Below, one piece after another: positions 23,197 through 34,221 of a DNA stretch of 64,000 nucleotides. The translations under genes and the position numbers were made by a program. The notes below the pieces were generated by a model that saw only the letters and a program-made list of their open reading frames with translations, searched no databases and was not told the DNA's origin. Positions within the stretch are counted from its first letter, which is position 1; each line of letters opens with the position of its first letter. Origin of the DNA: Tanypteryx hageni (Eukaryota > Arthropoda > Insecta > Odonata > Petaluridae); the NCBI GenBank assembly GCA_028673005.1, contig CM054116.1:82162572-82226571 (forward strand), read 5' to 3'.

Positions 23197-24870
23197 TGTG
23201 TCGATTTAATACCTATTGGGTTCACTGTAAGCGAACGATCCTTACGGACAGCTACGGTTTTACAGATATGCAATACTCAACATTTTCATAGTTTGAATAC
23301 CGAAAATGTATTTAAAATAGCCCAATTGTGTATTCATGGGAGTATATTCCTTCCATCTTAAGCGCCTTTACGGTATACTCGAGGCGTACAGAGGATTACA
23401 GATGGGGCGTGGCTATATCTGCAGGAATCCGAGCAATTATCTCATTATACAGATTGCGGTAGTACATACCGTATATTCTACATTCGTCCGGGGTCCGTGA
23501 TAAATAACTTTCATGCGTGACTCAACTTCATTTTTTTTATGCGGAGTAGTAAAAAATCTCCGACAAAGGCACAAAGCTTGCTGGATTTTCAAATTGGATG
23601 CGAAACCCGATAGCAAAGGTCAACCTCCATATCCAAGCTAAATGTGTGAATATTGAATCCGAACTCTTTTTGTGAGCAGAGGCAAAGGCAATTGCCGTTA
23701 AGATTTATTGACAGCGTCTCCGAAAAGATTTTCAAGGTACGCTTTTAAATACAAAAAGAGTACCACCTTGAATTATCCATCTTCAAAAGCGTTAGGTTGC
23801 ATTGAATTTGAATGGTTTCTATTTACACAATTCATATTACATCAGAATCCTTGTGGCACTTTTAGAAGTGCTACGAATATCATTACTTTTTGACATCAAC
23901 GGATAAGCGTTACGCTTCCGTGAAGATATTTCTAATTTTATACGAGTGAGGAAGGAACGAGCTGCTGAAGCAGACAGTAAGTGGCGGCTTTAAAAAAAAT
24001 TGGACAGACAGACGGTCAGCCGGACAAACCGAGTAAACGTGCACATCGAGACAGGATATTGAATCAATTGGCGAAAAAACGAAATCTCCTACTGCTTTCG
24101 TTTATTTGAAGTTAGCGCGTCGGACAGGCAGACGGACAAACTGAACGCACAAGGGAAATTCTTTAATCGCTAAAAACCAAAAATTTCTACATCTGTTTCA
24201 ATGTACCTATGTAAGCTTCTGAATAATAACATCATATTCTGATATTCAGTTTTTGGATCGGCACTAAAATATGCCCCTGAAAATTTTAGTCACAAAAATT
24301 GACCGAAAAGGTAAAAGATCCGGCAAAAATGTTTATCAAGTTGAAGTGAAAGAATGCCACTTGAATGCTCTCTGTATAGTTTTTTGAGTAATTTATGCGA
24401 AAAACCCAAATAATTTTTACCAAAACTAATAATATTTATTTTTCGTCGTGAGTCTTAAGAATTTTTAATTAACTCGGCCTCGGAGTTCACATTTGAATAT
24501 GTACTACATCTTCGAAGTTTTTGCGATCCATGCGATATCATCGTTGTTATCGTTCAAAGCACGGCTAGCACGAAAGGAATAGACTGAAAGCCTTAATTTG
24601 TTTTGTAAAATGCCTCCACATTAATCGAGTCATCGATTTTACAGACAAATATCTGCCGCACGTGATAAAGAGAGACGGAAAAAATACACGACCAATTGTT
24701 TTCCCTGTTTAAAAGTTTTCGAAAATCAACTCAATTTTACGCTGCGTTTCAAATCGTGACGAGTATTCACAAAGGTGATCCAATTGCGACTGTATGCGAG
24801 CTTTGATATTGTTGAGTAAATAACTGCATCTAAAACGATTCAGAATGTAATAGTGAAAGAGAGATAAACC

Positions 24871-24871
<1 letters not shown>
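23197..24871. other. No gene found; two gacggac-type motif runs
   Basis: Runs at 24001-24030 (GACAGACAGACGGTCAGCCGGAC) and 24121-24140 (CGGACAGGCAGACGGAC), described only by motif, suggest old Helitron-like copies. No exon is supported. Confidence 0.35.

Positions 24872-24928
<57 letters not shown>
24872..24928. repeat. (AT)n microsatellite
   Basis: An uninterrupted AT run of about 28 units. Confidence 0.95.
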
Positions 24929-24931
<3 letters not shown>

Positions 24932-25888
24932 ATGCATTCATTGTCTCTTTTGATAGAATATCGATCCGCGGCCTTTTGTAAGCGAGTTTGTATGTCGTTC
25001 TCTCCGCGTTAGTTATCGCCGATAGGTATATGCATTAAAGAGATTCCATCTGGACTATGGGATGCGCTAAGAACGCCAATTATACGATCGCGTGAATCTC
25101 AAATCAAAAGACGAGCATAAAAAGGAAGGCAAAAATTAACCCAATCACTCGGAAATGGATAAAACGTTCAAAACATGCACTAGCAAATAATTTGAATTCG
25201 AAGGAAAACGTTTTTGGATATGTTTATTCTATAGGAAGATCATCTTTAGGAATGCGAAATTTCATTCTGTTATAATCGCGTACTAAAAAGGATATTAATG
25301 GAACATTTCTGTAAAAAATAAAAACTTGTTCTCTTGAACTTTGGAGACTATTTATAGATTAGATGGAAAAGGGCGTTTCTGCGTGCCCTGGGATATTTTT
25401 AATACATGAGAATACAAAATGTACATTCAAAAAGAGGAAAATAGCATTTCCCTCAGGACGCGTTATTTGCAAAAGGAAAATACGAAAATGAATCGGGAAG
25501 AAGTAGAATTTCAAATTAGGGAGTGTTTGTCCATATTATTTCAATGAATATCAATGTTTTTTATTTTAAGCGTGCCCAAAAAAATAGCTGGGTAAAGCGT
25601 GATTTTGTGACAGTGATGCGAACTTCGGGGGTTTCAAATCTTCGAGCCATTCCGTCTAGGAGCAGTACCGTGTCAAAGAAATTTGGTGCCCGTGACAAGA
25701 CCTATGATAATAAAAGACCTGCGATAGTAAAATAACAATTTAAACTGCGCTTCAAACAAGAAAAGTATCCCACATATTACCATGTCTACAGGAAAAAGGC
25801 ACTCAACAACAGTATTCTTCTTAATACTCACTACAAAATGGCTAGTCGCGATCAGTATTTTGGCGTTCCTTCGCTTAGTTTTGTGTTT

Positions 25889-26563
25889 CTAACCGGTGGT
25901 CCACGGGCCACTGGTGGTGGTCCGTAAGCAATTAAGAGGTGGTCCGCATCTATTGACCAGTGGCCAACAAATTAATATTAAAAATAATTTCTAAATACTT
26001 CAGGAAAGGTTTTTTTGTAGGACAATCACCAATCACTGGTCGCCCTGCTCAAATCTAAAAAAATTCCCCTTCACATTATGAGTAATTATACCTTTCCTTA
26101 CATGCTTCATGCCTCTGCGAAGCAGGAGTCTTTGCAGTGGTAAAAACGAAAACGAAACATCGAAACAGAAGTGAGAAAAATTCAACGTAGCGAATCTTTT
26201 GGTCAATTTTTACGCAAAGATTTGAGGAAATTTGTTCAAACATTCTAACTCAGAATAACAAAATGTGCATCTAAAGTGTATTGCAAAAGCATGTTCGAAA
26301 TTAGTAATTTGAATTCCTTGATCAATATGTATGACTTCAGAAATTGATGGAATAATATGATCTAAAGATCCTATGCAGATAGGCATACGCTGTTATTCCC
26401 ATGTATGACGTCATGTTAATAATTGTTCATAATAATAATAATAATAAATTAAGATTATTTTTATTATTTTAATGATATCATAAGGTATTAGAAATATTGG
26501 TGGTCCGCGTGAAATCTGTTTCATTGAAAGTGGTCCGTGGCATCAGAAAGTACCACTGGTTTA
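25889..26563. mobile_element. hAT-like MITE with GTGGTCC blocks
   Basis: The left end CTAACCGGTGGTCCACGG mirrors the right end (read inward, CTAAACCAGTGGTACTTTC). Inner GGTGGTCCGC blocks occur at both sides (about 25910-25950 and 26500-26540). I could not define a clean target duplication. The interior includes an (ATA)n run at about 26431. It is non-coding. Confidence 0.55.
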
Positions 26564-27078
26564 GGCGACCCGCTCGTCCATCCCTTTCTACAACCCTGAC
26601 CATGAAAATGATTCAATGTGCAAAAATATAAATTGAGAAGAATTCTCTTTTGATTTTATACAAGTTAATTTCATATGATTATTCTTCAGAGGATGTAAGA
26701 TTTTTTAAATCGGTAAAACATACGTTTAGCACACTTACTCATGTCCGTACGCTTCAAGTCCATGCAATAATGTCTCTGGTTACACTAGTACGTATTTATG
26801 ATGAGCAATATATATTCCTGGTTTTGGACTCTTAGCAATAATGCTGCTGGTGTTATAGTGGGGAGAATTTGGTGGCAGCTGGGCGTTGAAATCAGTATTG
26901 TATGATGTCACACACACGCTATATACCGACTTTTTATGAAGTATAGTTGATTTATTATTGTTTGTGACAATAAATTCTATATTTAGACGAATTTTAATCA
27001 AAATTTAGGCGGCTATCTGACAATATAAAATGCTTAATATCTTTGTTTGCCACAAAAATCCCAAATTTCAATAGGGTA

Positions 27079-28741
27079 AGTGCGGGTGAATAGGGTTAGG
27101 GGTGAATCGGGTCAAACTTAAGTTATGGAGCCTTAGAGACCAAGCAGCTGAACCCTGAGAGCTGCTGCACTTTATAGGTAACCTTAGTAGCATTGTTCTG
27201 CAAGATAGAGATAGTTGCAATTGATTTTCGTCATTATACATCTTGTTTTTAGGAAGAACAAGGTAAGCTTTGCATGCATTTTTGCTGAATTCTTTTTTTT
27301 GGAAGTTCCAAAATGTGATTTTGTAATAGAAACACTGTTAACGGAGGAAAAAAAAAACTTCTTCGTTAAGCACATGTCTTTCACTATTATAACCTTTACC
27401 TGCAATCTCACAATATTCACGCCAGTATTGCCAACCTCTGATTTTACATTTCCCTGTAAAAGCGGGTGAATCGGGTTAGCTATTGTCGGGTGAATCGGGT
27501 CATCGATTTGAACTTAAAATAAGCAAGGGAAGTAATTTCAATTATTTTTACTTTCTCATATACGGAGTACTGATCTTTGATGGTCAATAATCTCACCAAA
27601 GTCTTCAGGTTTTACAGTTTTGTGAGCAATACACCATCCATCTTGTTTGCCTTCCCAGATCGTTCTTCAAACCGTTGAAGGCCTATTACAATGAAGCCAG
27701 TAACAATTTTTTTCATCGCACTGTGGGTGAAAGGAAGGTAACGAAACTAAATTTTGGCGCAATTTTTAAAGCTGCATGGTCCAAAGCAGCAACACCAGCT
27801 ATCGCCGAGAGTGGACTTTCTTCGACCGAAATCTTCTCCCTGAATTCAAATGTTATTGAAGATCATGAGTTCTTACCCTCGCTATGATATCAAGCGTCAA
27901 CAGCAACTAAGAGTCCTACGAAAAATATTGAAGCCGATCTTACTTCTGACGATGACGGTCCGTCCACTCGTTACCGACTCCCACAAAAGTTATAAAAGCC
28001 ACCAAAAAGGGAAGACCAAAGAAAAAAGCGTGTGTTCTAACCTCTCCAGAATTTATTGCTGATTTGAATCGCAAGGCATTGGACAAAGAAGAAGCTAAGA
28101 AAATGAAAACCGCTAGAAAGCGGTGCATTAAGAAGATTATTATAGAAAGCTACAGCGATCATAGGGAATATGAGGACAAACCATCTGGCGAGGAAAAAAT
28201 TAGTGAAGAAAATGATAAGTGCTAATTTTGCCAATTACATTATTCTGATTTAAAATCTGCGAAAAGTGGTGATTGGACACAGTGCCAGGAAAAAACAGAG
28301 AATGGTATCAAGAAGCTTGCGTTGGAGCAAAAGGCATGAAAACATTTATTTGCGGAAAATGAGCTTAAGCTCTTGTCATTAGCCTGCGTATGTATAAGTT
28401 AGTTTTCTATTGTATTGCATTGTACTATGTATTTAACCTTCTTAAATAATTTCCCAGTGGGAAATTAATATATTTTTCTTGTTTGCTTTCAATTTCGGCT
28501 AATTTTCTGGCTAACCCCTTTCAACCTTCGCCTGACCCGATTCACTTCCTTTCGTATGGTCATTTACTTTGCTTACCAAAAGCCGTAATTCTCCGAATCT
28601 AAAAGGATTTTTGAAGAATATGATACATGAAAGATTAAGAGCAAGAAATGACTGTAGATAACATACAGTTGCTTTTAAAAATAAACTTTGAGATTGTTGT
28701 TCTAATTGGTTTTATAAATTTTGACCCAATTCACCCGCACT
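27079..28741 (+). mobile_element. pogo-superfamily DNA transposon, ~1.66 kb, degraded
   Basis: The tips are inverted AGTGCGGGTGAAT, with TA on both flanks (27077-27078 and 28742-28743), as for Tc1/mariner/pogo. Subterminal GGGTGAATCGGGT repeats occur near 27110, 27465 and 27488, and inverted near 28540 and 28725. The coding remnant is in plus orientation. Confidence 0.8.
27640..28225 (+). pseudogene. pogo-like (jerky/Tigger) transposase C-terminus, broken
   Basis: The first block (about 27651-27887) reads FFKPLKAYYNEASNN, then FGAIFKAAWSKAATPAIAESG and EIFSLNSNVIEDHEF. It matches the end of the DDE domain of pogo-type transposases (PLKxYY...FxxAWxxAxTPxxxxxGF...TGIxPxNxxV). A frame change follows, and a second block (about 28040-28225) gives LTSPEFIADLNRKA and a Lys/Arg-rich helix. 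A CxxC stretch with DWTQC follows at about 28228-28290, as in family members with a C-terminal zinc-binding tail. The DNA-binding half and the catalytic Asp residues are missing. It is inactive. Confidence 0.75.
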
Positions 28742-28914
28742 TAATACGCAGACGAAGAGGGTGAAGAATAGGAGGGCGAGCGGGACGGATAATGGAAAGA
28801 AGAAAGAGAGAGGGAAAATAGGAGGGAGAGAGAAAATAAGGAGAGAGGGTGGGAAGATAATTGGATGGCAGAAGAATGGGAAGTACCTTAATTTTAATAC
28901 ATAATCTGCACATA

Positions 28915-28944
28915 CCCGTCATATTTGACGGGCAGTTACGCTAG
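28915..28944 (+). mobile_element. Helitron 3' terminus (element extends to the left)
   Basis: Hairpin CCCGTCATATTTGACGGG (28915-28932), eight bases, then CTAG (28941-28944) and T in the flank. The last ~35 bases match the terminus at 21833 in opposite orientation. A purine-rich stretch (28755-28850) precedes it. Confidence 0.6.
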
Positions 28945-31929
28945 TTTTTTAGTAAATCGTCAAGAATTAATTACCTTCAATTGATGAGCGGTACACTTTA
29001 TAAAACAGGAGATACTCCATATAAATATGAATTCTGTTAAACGTTAAGATCCATCACCATCTCACAGACGACAGGCAGACGAAATTACAAAAACCAATGT
29101 TTTGGACTCGGGAACTTAAAATTTCTATGTTCACCAAAATCTCTAATTTTTTTAACCATTAAAATACTTTATATACGCTATATATGATAAATTAAAAACA
29201 AATAAAAATTTCTAAAATAAGTTTTAAGGAAATATCCAGAGGCAGAAACACGTAAAATTATGCATTTTCCAGAATAAATGTTCCACTTCCAATCCAATAT
29301 CGAACACTGACTCACCAGCAATATCTTTTTATCCTCGCTATGAATTTCAAACTACATGTTCAGAAACTCCTTAGGAAATCCTAAATAAATTATCGAAAGT
29401 GCTTAAAATTATGGAAAAAATTATCTTCAAAATCTATTATATGAAATCAAGACGTTGCTTTAAGTTTGGGATAAAGTGCGGTTGATCATAAGAGGACGTC
29501 TTTCTACAGTTGCAAAACTAAATGCTGATGTTATTTCGAATGATTTAGGAAAGATTCGAGCGGAAATTATTATTTATCTAATTTCACTGAGTCCTCTAGC
29601 CAAATTTTTTGTGCTAGAAGGATACGTTGTGCAGGGCAAACATTTACAGTACTGGGTAAACATTTCGATCATTTCCTCATAGATGGTTCTCAGAATGTTC
29701 TGAGATAAGTTGAATATTGTAACTATATATTCAAGCCGTTGTTTCGATTCCATTTTTGCCTTCTTTGGTCATAATTATTAAATAAAGCACACGATTAATT
29801 GGACGCACTTTTAGTTTCGTATGTTTTTGACGTTTTGAACAAAAGTTCTCTAACTTGATTTAGTTAATTAAATGCAAATAAAAATGAAAAACACTATTTT
29901 CTTTTTGAAAATGTGCACGCCACATTGGTATTTAACAGCATAATTGTTTAAAAAACTTGAACCTCTTACGATAAAACCGATAAAAAATTAAACTTAAAAA
30001 AATCGTAAATAATAGTTCCTTGATATCCAACATAATGTTTGATGTGCTTAATTGTAACACGCAGAACATAAATCCTAATGAACAAATAAATTTAACCTTT
30101 TTCATTCGTACTTCTCGGGACCTCGACATTGTGATTATGCAAAGTATTATCAAATTTACACCTGCAATGTTTTGAATATAACTCGGTGAACTCATTTATT
30201 TAAACGTGCTTTTTCCATATTTTTCAAATTTATACAACTCTGTAGCTCCTGTTCTTAACAATTTCGCTCAACTCATATTGTTGTCTTGCCTTTTATAAAT
30301 TTAGTCGTGAATTTACTTCGTTCTGCAATATTTAGGAAGCTGGACATTTTTTAAAATAACTCACATTAGGATAATGATAATACCTATTACGAATATAATC
30401 AATTGTCAACATTTCGTTGCACAACTGCCTACAAAATATGCCGCAAATATTTAACGGCTGAAATTCTCTTTTCTGGAGGATAAACAATATGCTGAAGATT
30501 AAGTAAAACCTAGCTTAACATAATACATAAATTAAAAACAAGTCGGAAATGTGATAGGCTAAATACGAGCTAGAGGCAGAGAGTGATAATTTTTTCGAGT
30601 CCAAATCAGTAAAGCGGCCGATTTTACTTTAAGTTTTATTGATACGGGCTCAAACAAAAAATCAGGAAATAATCAGCACAGATTTTTATATAGAAAGTTG
30701 GAGAGTAAAATGCATGAGATAGAAAAGAATTGGTACATGTATTTACGTATAATCTGCAATTAAAGATCATTCTGTTAATGAAAATGTTAAACTACTTTAA
30801 TAGACAACAAAACACTGTTTTAAATCAAGGGACAGAAATCGAGTCTTCTATATAGCTATGAGAGCCAAGTGACAGCTCTAAGGAAAATTACGAAATAACT
30901 AATAACAACATTCACAGATCACAAAAAAAATCCGTAAAGAAAAAATTAATTGCTATAAAATCGTCAAGACTATTGAAACATTAATTTTGGTATGATGAAA
31001 AAATATTCAATTGTTAGGGAATAAATAAATAATTTCATTAAATCAATTCTTTTTTTTAATGCACTATGTTAATTAATTCTAAAGTTCTGGATTTTACCGG
31101 TTTCAACTGACGGAAAGACAGATGAACTGAATACAATATTAATTACTATGACCAGGAATTTCATCTTTCGAAACTTCGTGTAGCCCAGATTTGTTATGTA
31201 ATTATGGGTGTAATAAAACAATGTTTTCTCTACTTAAAAAATCAGGCTTTAATTTTATTTACACCAATATGTTATATAAGAGAGATATTTGATCGTTTTT
31301 ATAAAGAGCGTCTATATAAATCCTAAATGGCCGGTTAAAAGAATGAAAATAAGTCACAAATGGCAAATTACCGATATTTGGATTAAATTGCATTTGATTC
31401 GCCGCTATGAAAAGAAAAACGACATTAGGAACATAACTTATTATTTAATTGTTATAGCTTATTTCCATATGGATAAATATGAACAGTCAAATATGATAAT
31501 TTCTGTAATAAAATACGTTGAACGATTCGATTTATTTGATTAAAATGCAAAGGGACCCTGTTTTACAGTTTCACAAAATTTCAACCATCGAAATTGTAAT
31601 TGTTACCAAGAATCATTCTTGTTTAGAAATGTTATAGCTTTCGACATAAGGGATAAAATAAATCGTCTATTATAGAAATTAATTCTAGCTCAAATGCACC
31701 GAAAACATAAGTAACTATTTAACAAGTTCTTTCGCTCATCAGTCCCCTTTATCAATTCCAGAATGAACGAAATCGTAAACTGATTGCACAAGTCTTTGAA
31801 GGTCTGCAAGTTGGCAAGCAGACGCAGCCATTAAAGACATGTCTTCCTCTATATCTTTATTTTACAGATAGCTATAAACTTAATTTGGTTTTTCTAACAA
31901 ATATTTCCTTTTGGAATATTTATAATCTA
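28945..31929. other. No gene found
   Basis: Strongly AT-rich DNA, probably old repeats, with an occasional gacaggcagac-type motif (29065-29080). No splice-bounded frame, RNA gene or terminal repeat is supported. Confidence 0.45.
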
Positions 31930-32890
31930 CTAGCAGATGTACCCGGCTTCGCTCCGGATGTTAAAGCGGCACAGTATTCATTTTTTTGAAGGTTAAAATA
32001 ACATAACTGAAAAAGAATTCCGAGAACGAAATAAAACACGGATACCTGAGGCTGTCTGAAAATAATCTAAAATAGTAATATAACGTCATTCTTTACATTT
32101 CGTATATAATACTTCCTTGTAAACAATATTTGTTGGTTTTCCTCCAGGTGCTAGGATGGTTAAGTTAAGTGGGCTAAAATCTAACCTGGATTTATTACTC
32201 AACTTTGGCACAAATGTAACACTCAAAGTAGTGGTGCACTTTTAAAAAAATTCAAAATTTTCTGCCTGCAAAACACACGGGTGAACCATACAATCAAACT
32301 TATCTGCAATTAATTAAGTTGCAATCTATTACGTTTGACGTTGCAACAACAATAATCTCGATGTTTCATTAAAAGCGCGAAGCGAATAACGTAATTATTT
32401 CGTCTATTTGAAGGGTTAATAGACGCTAATTCAATCGGAGGCAACAATGCGGGACGCCTTGGCAACACCCGGAAAGAGTACGAAAAAGCCATAAAATTTC
32501 CAAAAGAAATGCGTATTTCTGACAAATTCCTCCGTATAATATCTAAACATCACAGGAATAAGATCTTTTATAGTTTTAGCCGTCGAATAAAGGAAAAATG
32601 GAGAAATTTGGTCGATATTTACGTATTTTGATGAAAGAAAAAATCTTGCACCTTGAAAAATCGAAAATCCCGTGTGAACTTATGGGAAAATATAATTGTC
32701 TCCCGGAGTCGAATCCGACACTTTCTCCAGGATGTTTGATTTTTCTATGGACCAGCTCATGGGGATTTAACGATTGTGAAAATTTCAGCTCGTTAGTCTT
32801 AGTAGATCTTAAGATATAAAGCAAGAAATATTTTAAGGAAACGGCAGACTCCCAGCCAGCCAAACAGGTTGAGTTATATATATATATAGA
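31930..32890 (-). mobile_element. Non-autonomous Helitron, copy 1 of a tandem pair
   Basis: The 3' end on the minus strand is an imperfect hairpin (CCGG...CCGG, 31943-31957), a short spacer, and CTAG (31933-31930) followed by T. The 5' end is taken as TCTATATATATATA at 32890. The body from about 32310 is about 80% alike to copy 2. It carries a conserved CGGAGTCGAATCCG block (about 32704) but no protein. Confidence 0.65.
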
Positions 32891-32897
32891 AAAGTGG

Positions 32898-33756
32898 CTA
32901 GTGGTACCCGCAAAACATTTTGCGAAGTCATTCAGAAATCTGCATGTTCAAATTAAATAATAATCCATTTCTCCTTATAAAATTAGATAACTGATATTTT
33001 GAATGTCATATTTGTTTGTATAATTTATATGTGCGATTTTAATTGTCTCTTCCTTACGAAAAAGGTCACATTCCTGTATTGAAATAAAGAAATAAGATTT
33101 TTTCTTTTCGTCAATCGTTAAAAATACCCACAGCCCACACGCAGTTTACTGAATAGTAATTATCTTTAATTATTAAGGTTGCAATCTATTTAGTTTGACA
33201 TTGCTACAACTATAATTTTGATTCTCCATAAACAGCGCAAAGCGGATAACGCAATTACGTTGTCTATTTGATGGCTTAATAGACGCCAATTCTATCGGAG
33301 GCAACAATGCGGGTCGCCTTGGCAACACCAGGAATGAGTACGAAAAAGCCATAAAATTTCGAAAGGAAATGCGTGCTTCTGAGAAATTATTCCGTGTAAA
33401 ACCAAAACATTGCAAGAATAAGATATTTTATAGTTTTAGCAGGTAAATAAAGTAAAAACGGGGAAATTCGGTCCATATTTACGTATTTAAATGAATGAAA
33501 GAAATAAACCTTGGACCTTGAAAAATCGAAACTCCTGTGTAAACATATAGAAAAATATAATCGTCTTCCGGAGTCGAATCCGGGACAGTTCCGTAAACAA
33601 AAATAGTTTTCCTGGGGTCTCCTAGTTGGCAGAAACAAAATGGCGTTTACAGCACTTCTCTTTGACAAATTGTTCAAGAGATAAAAGGGGGGGGGGGCGG
33701 GCGAAAAGACGGACGGACAGACGGATAGACATTGAATAATTATATATAAACATAGA
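32898..33756 (-). mobile_element. Non-autonomous Helitron, copy 2 of a tandem pair
   Basis: The 3' end on the minus strand is a perfect 7-bp-stem hairpin (CGCAAAATGTTTTGCG, 32924-32909), a seven-base spacer and CTAG (32901-32898). The 5' end is TCTATGTTTATATATAA with A before it (33756), followed by the GTCTGTCCGTCCGTC-type run (33702-33733). It lies head to tail with copy 1 with seven bases between. Shared blocks include TCGGAGGCAACAATGCGG and TTTTATAGTTTTAGC. Confidence 0.7.
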
Positions 33757-34159
33757 TACATCTTGTGTTAAACACGAGGTGAATTCAAATAAATCAGTGA
33801 CAAATAAAGTGCATTATTTCGCCGATGGGTTTAACAACGGGTTTTGATGGCCGACACCGTAAAACGGAAGAGATTTTCAGTAGAAAAAAATTCTGATAGA
33901 ATTTACCGACAGAGTTTTGGGGAATATTGTCTTCCATCAATATATTCAAAAACATGAATCGCCTCGCAATATATGAAGGATACCGAATTTTTAACTGCAC
34001 TAAATAGAAGTTCGAGTTTGCGGATTTTTCGGATTTCTTTTTAATTTCACATTTATATCGATTGGAAAAAACTCACCCGGTGAAATTGGATGCCGTCGTG
34101 ATGTCAGTTCCTGGTGAACAGAAATAAATCCTCCACCCCGTTGGAGGGGGCCGATTCAC

Positions 34160-34221
34160 CTTGAGGTCCTTGAGGACGACGACTTCGATAGGCGAAAATC
34201 TTTGCTCTTCTTAGGCCCCAT
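34160..34221 (-). CDS. Candidate first coding exon in a GC-rich block, function unknown
   Basis: On the minus strand an ATG at 34221 opens a frame reading MGPKKSKDFRLSKSSSSRTS. It ends at a plausible donor, CAAG|GTGAAT (intron from 34159). The surrounding 34130-34430 is CG-rich and unlike its neighbours, as a promoter and 5' UTR would be. The peptide is basic and Ser-rich, with no signal peptide. I do not recognise it. The exon ends after two bases of a codon, which is the phase the AKHR exon at 6608 needs, so the two could be joined in frame across a 27.5-kb intron. That fit has a one-in-three chance of being accidental, and such a start is odd for a GPCR tail. Confidence 0.3.
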
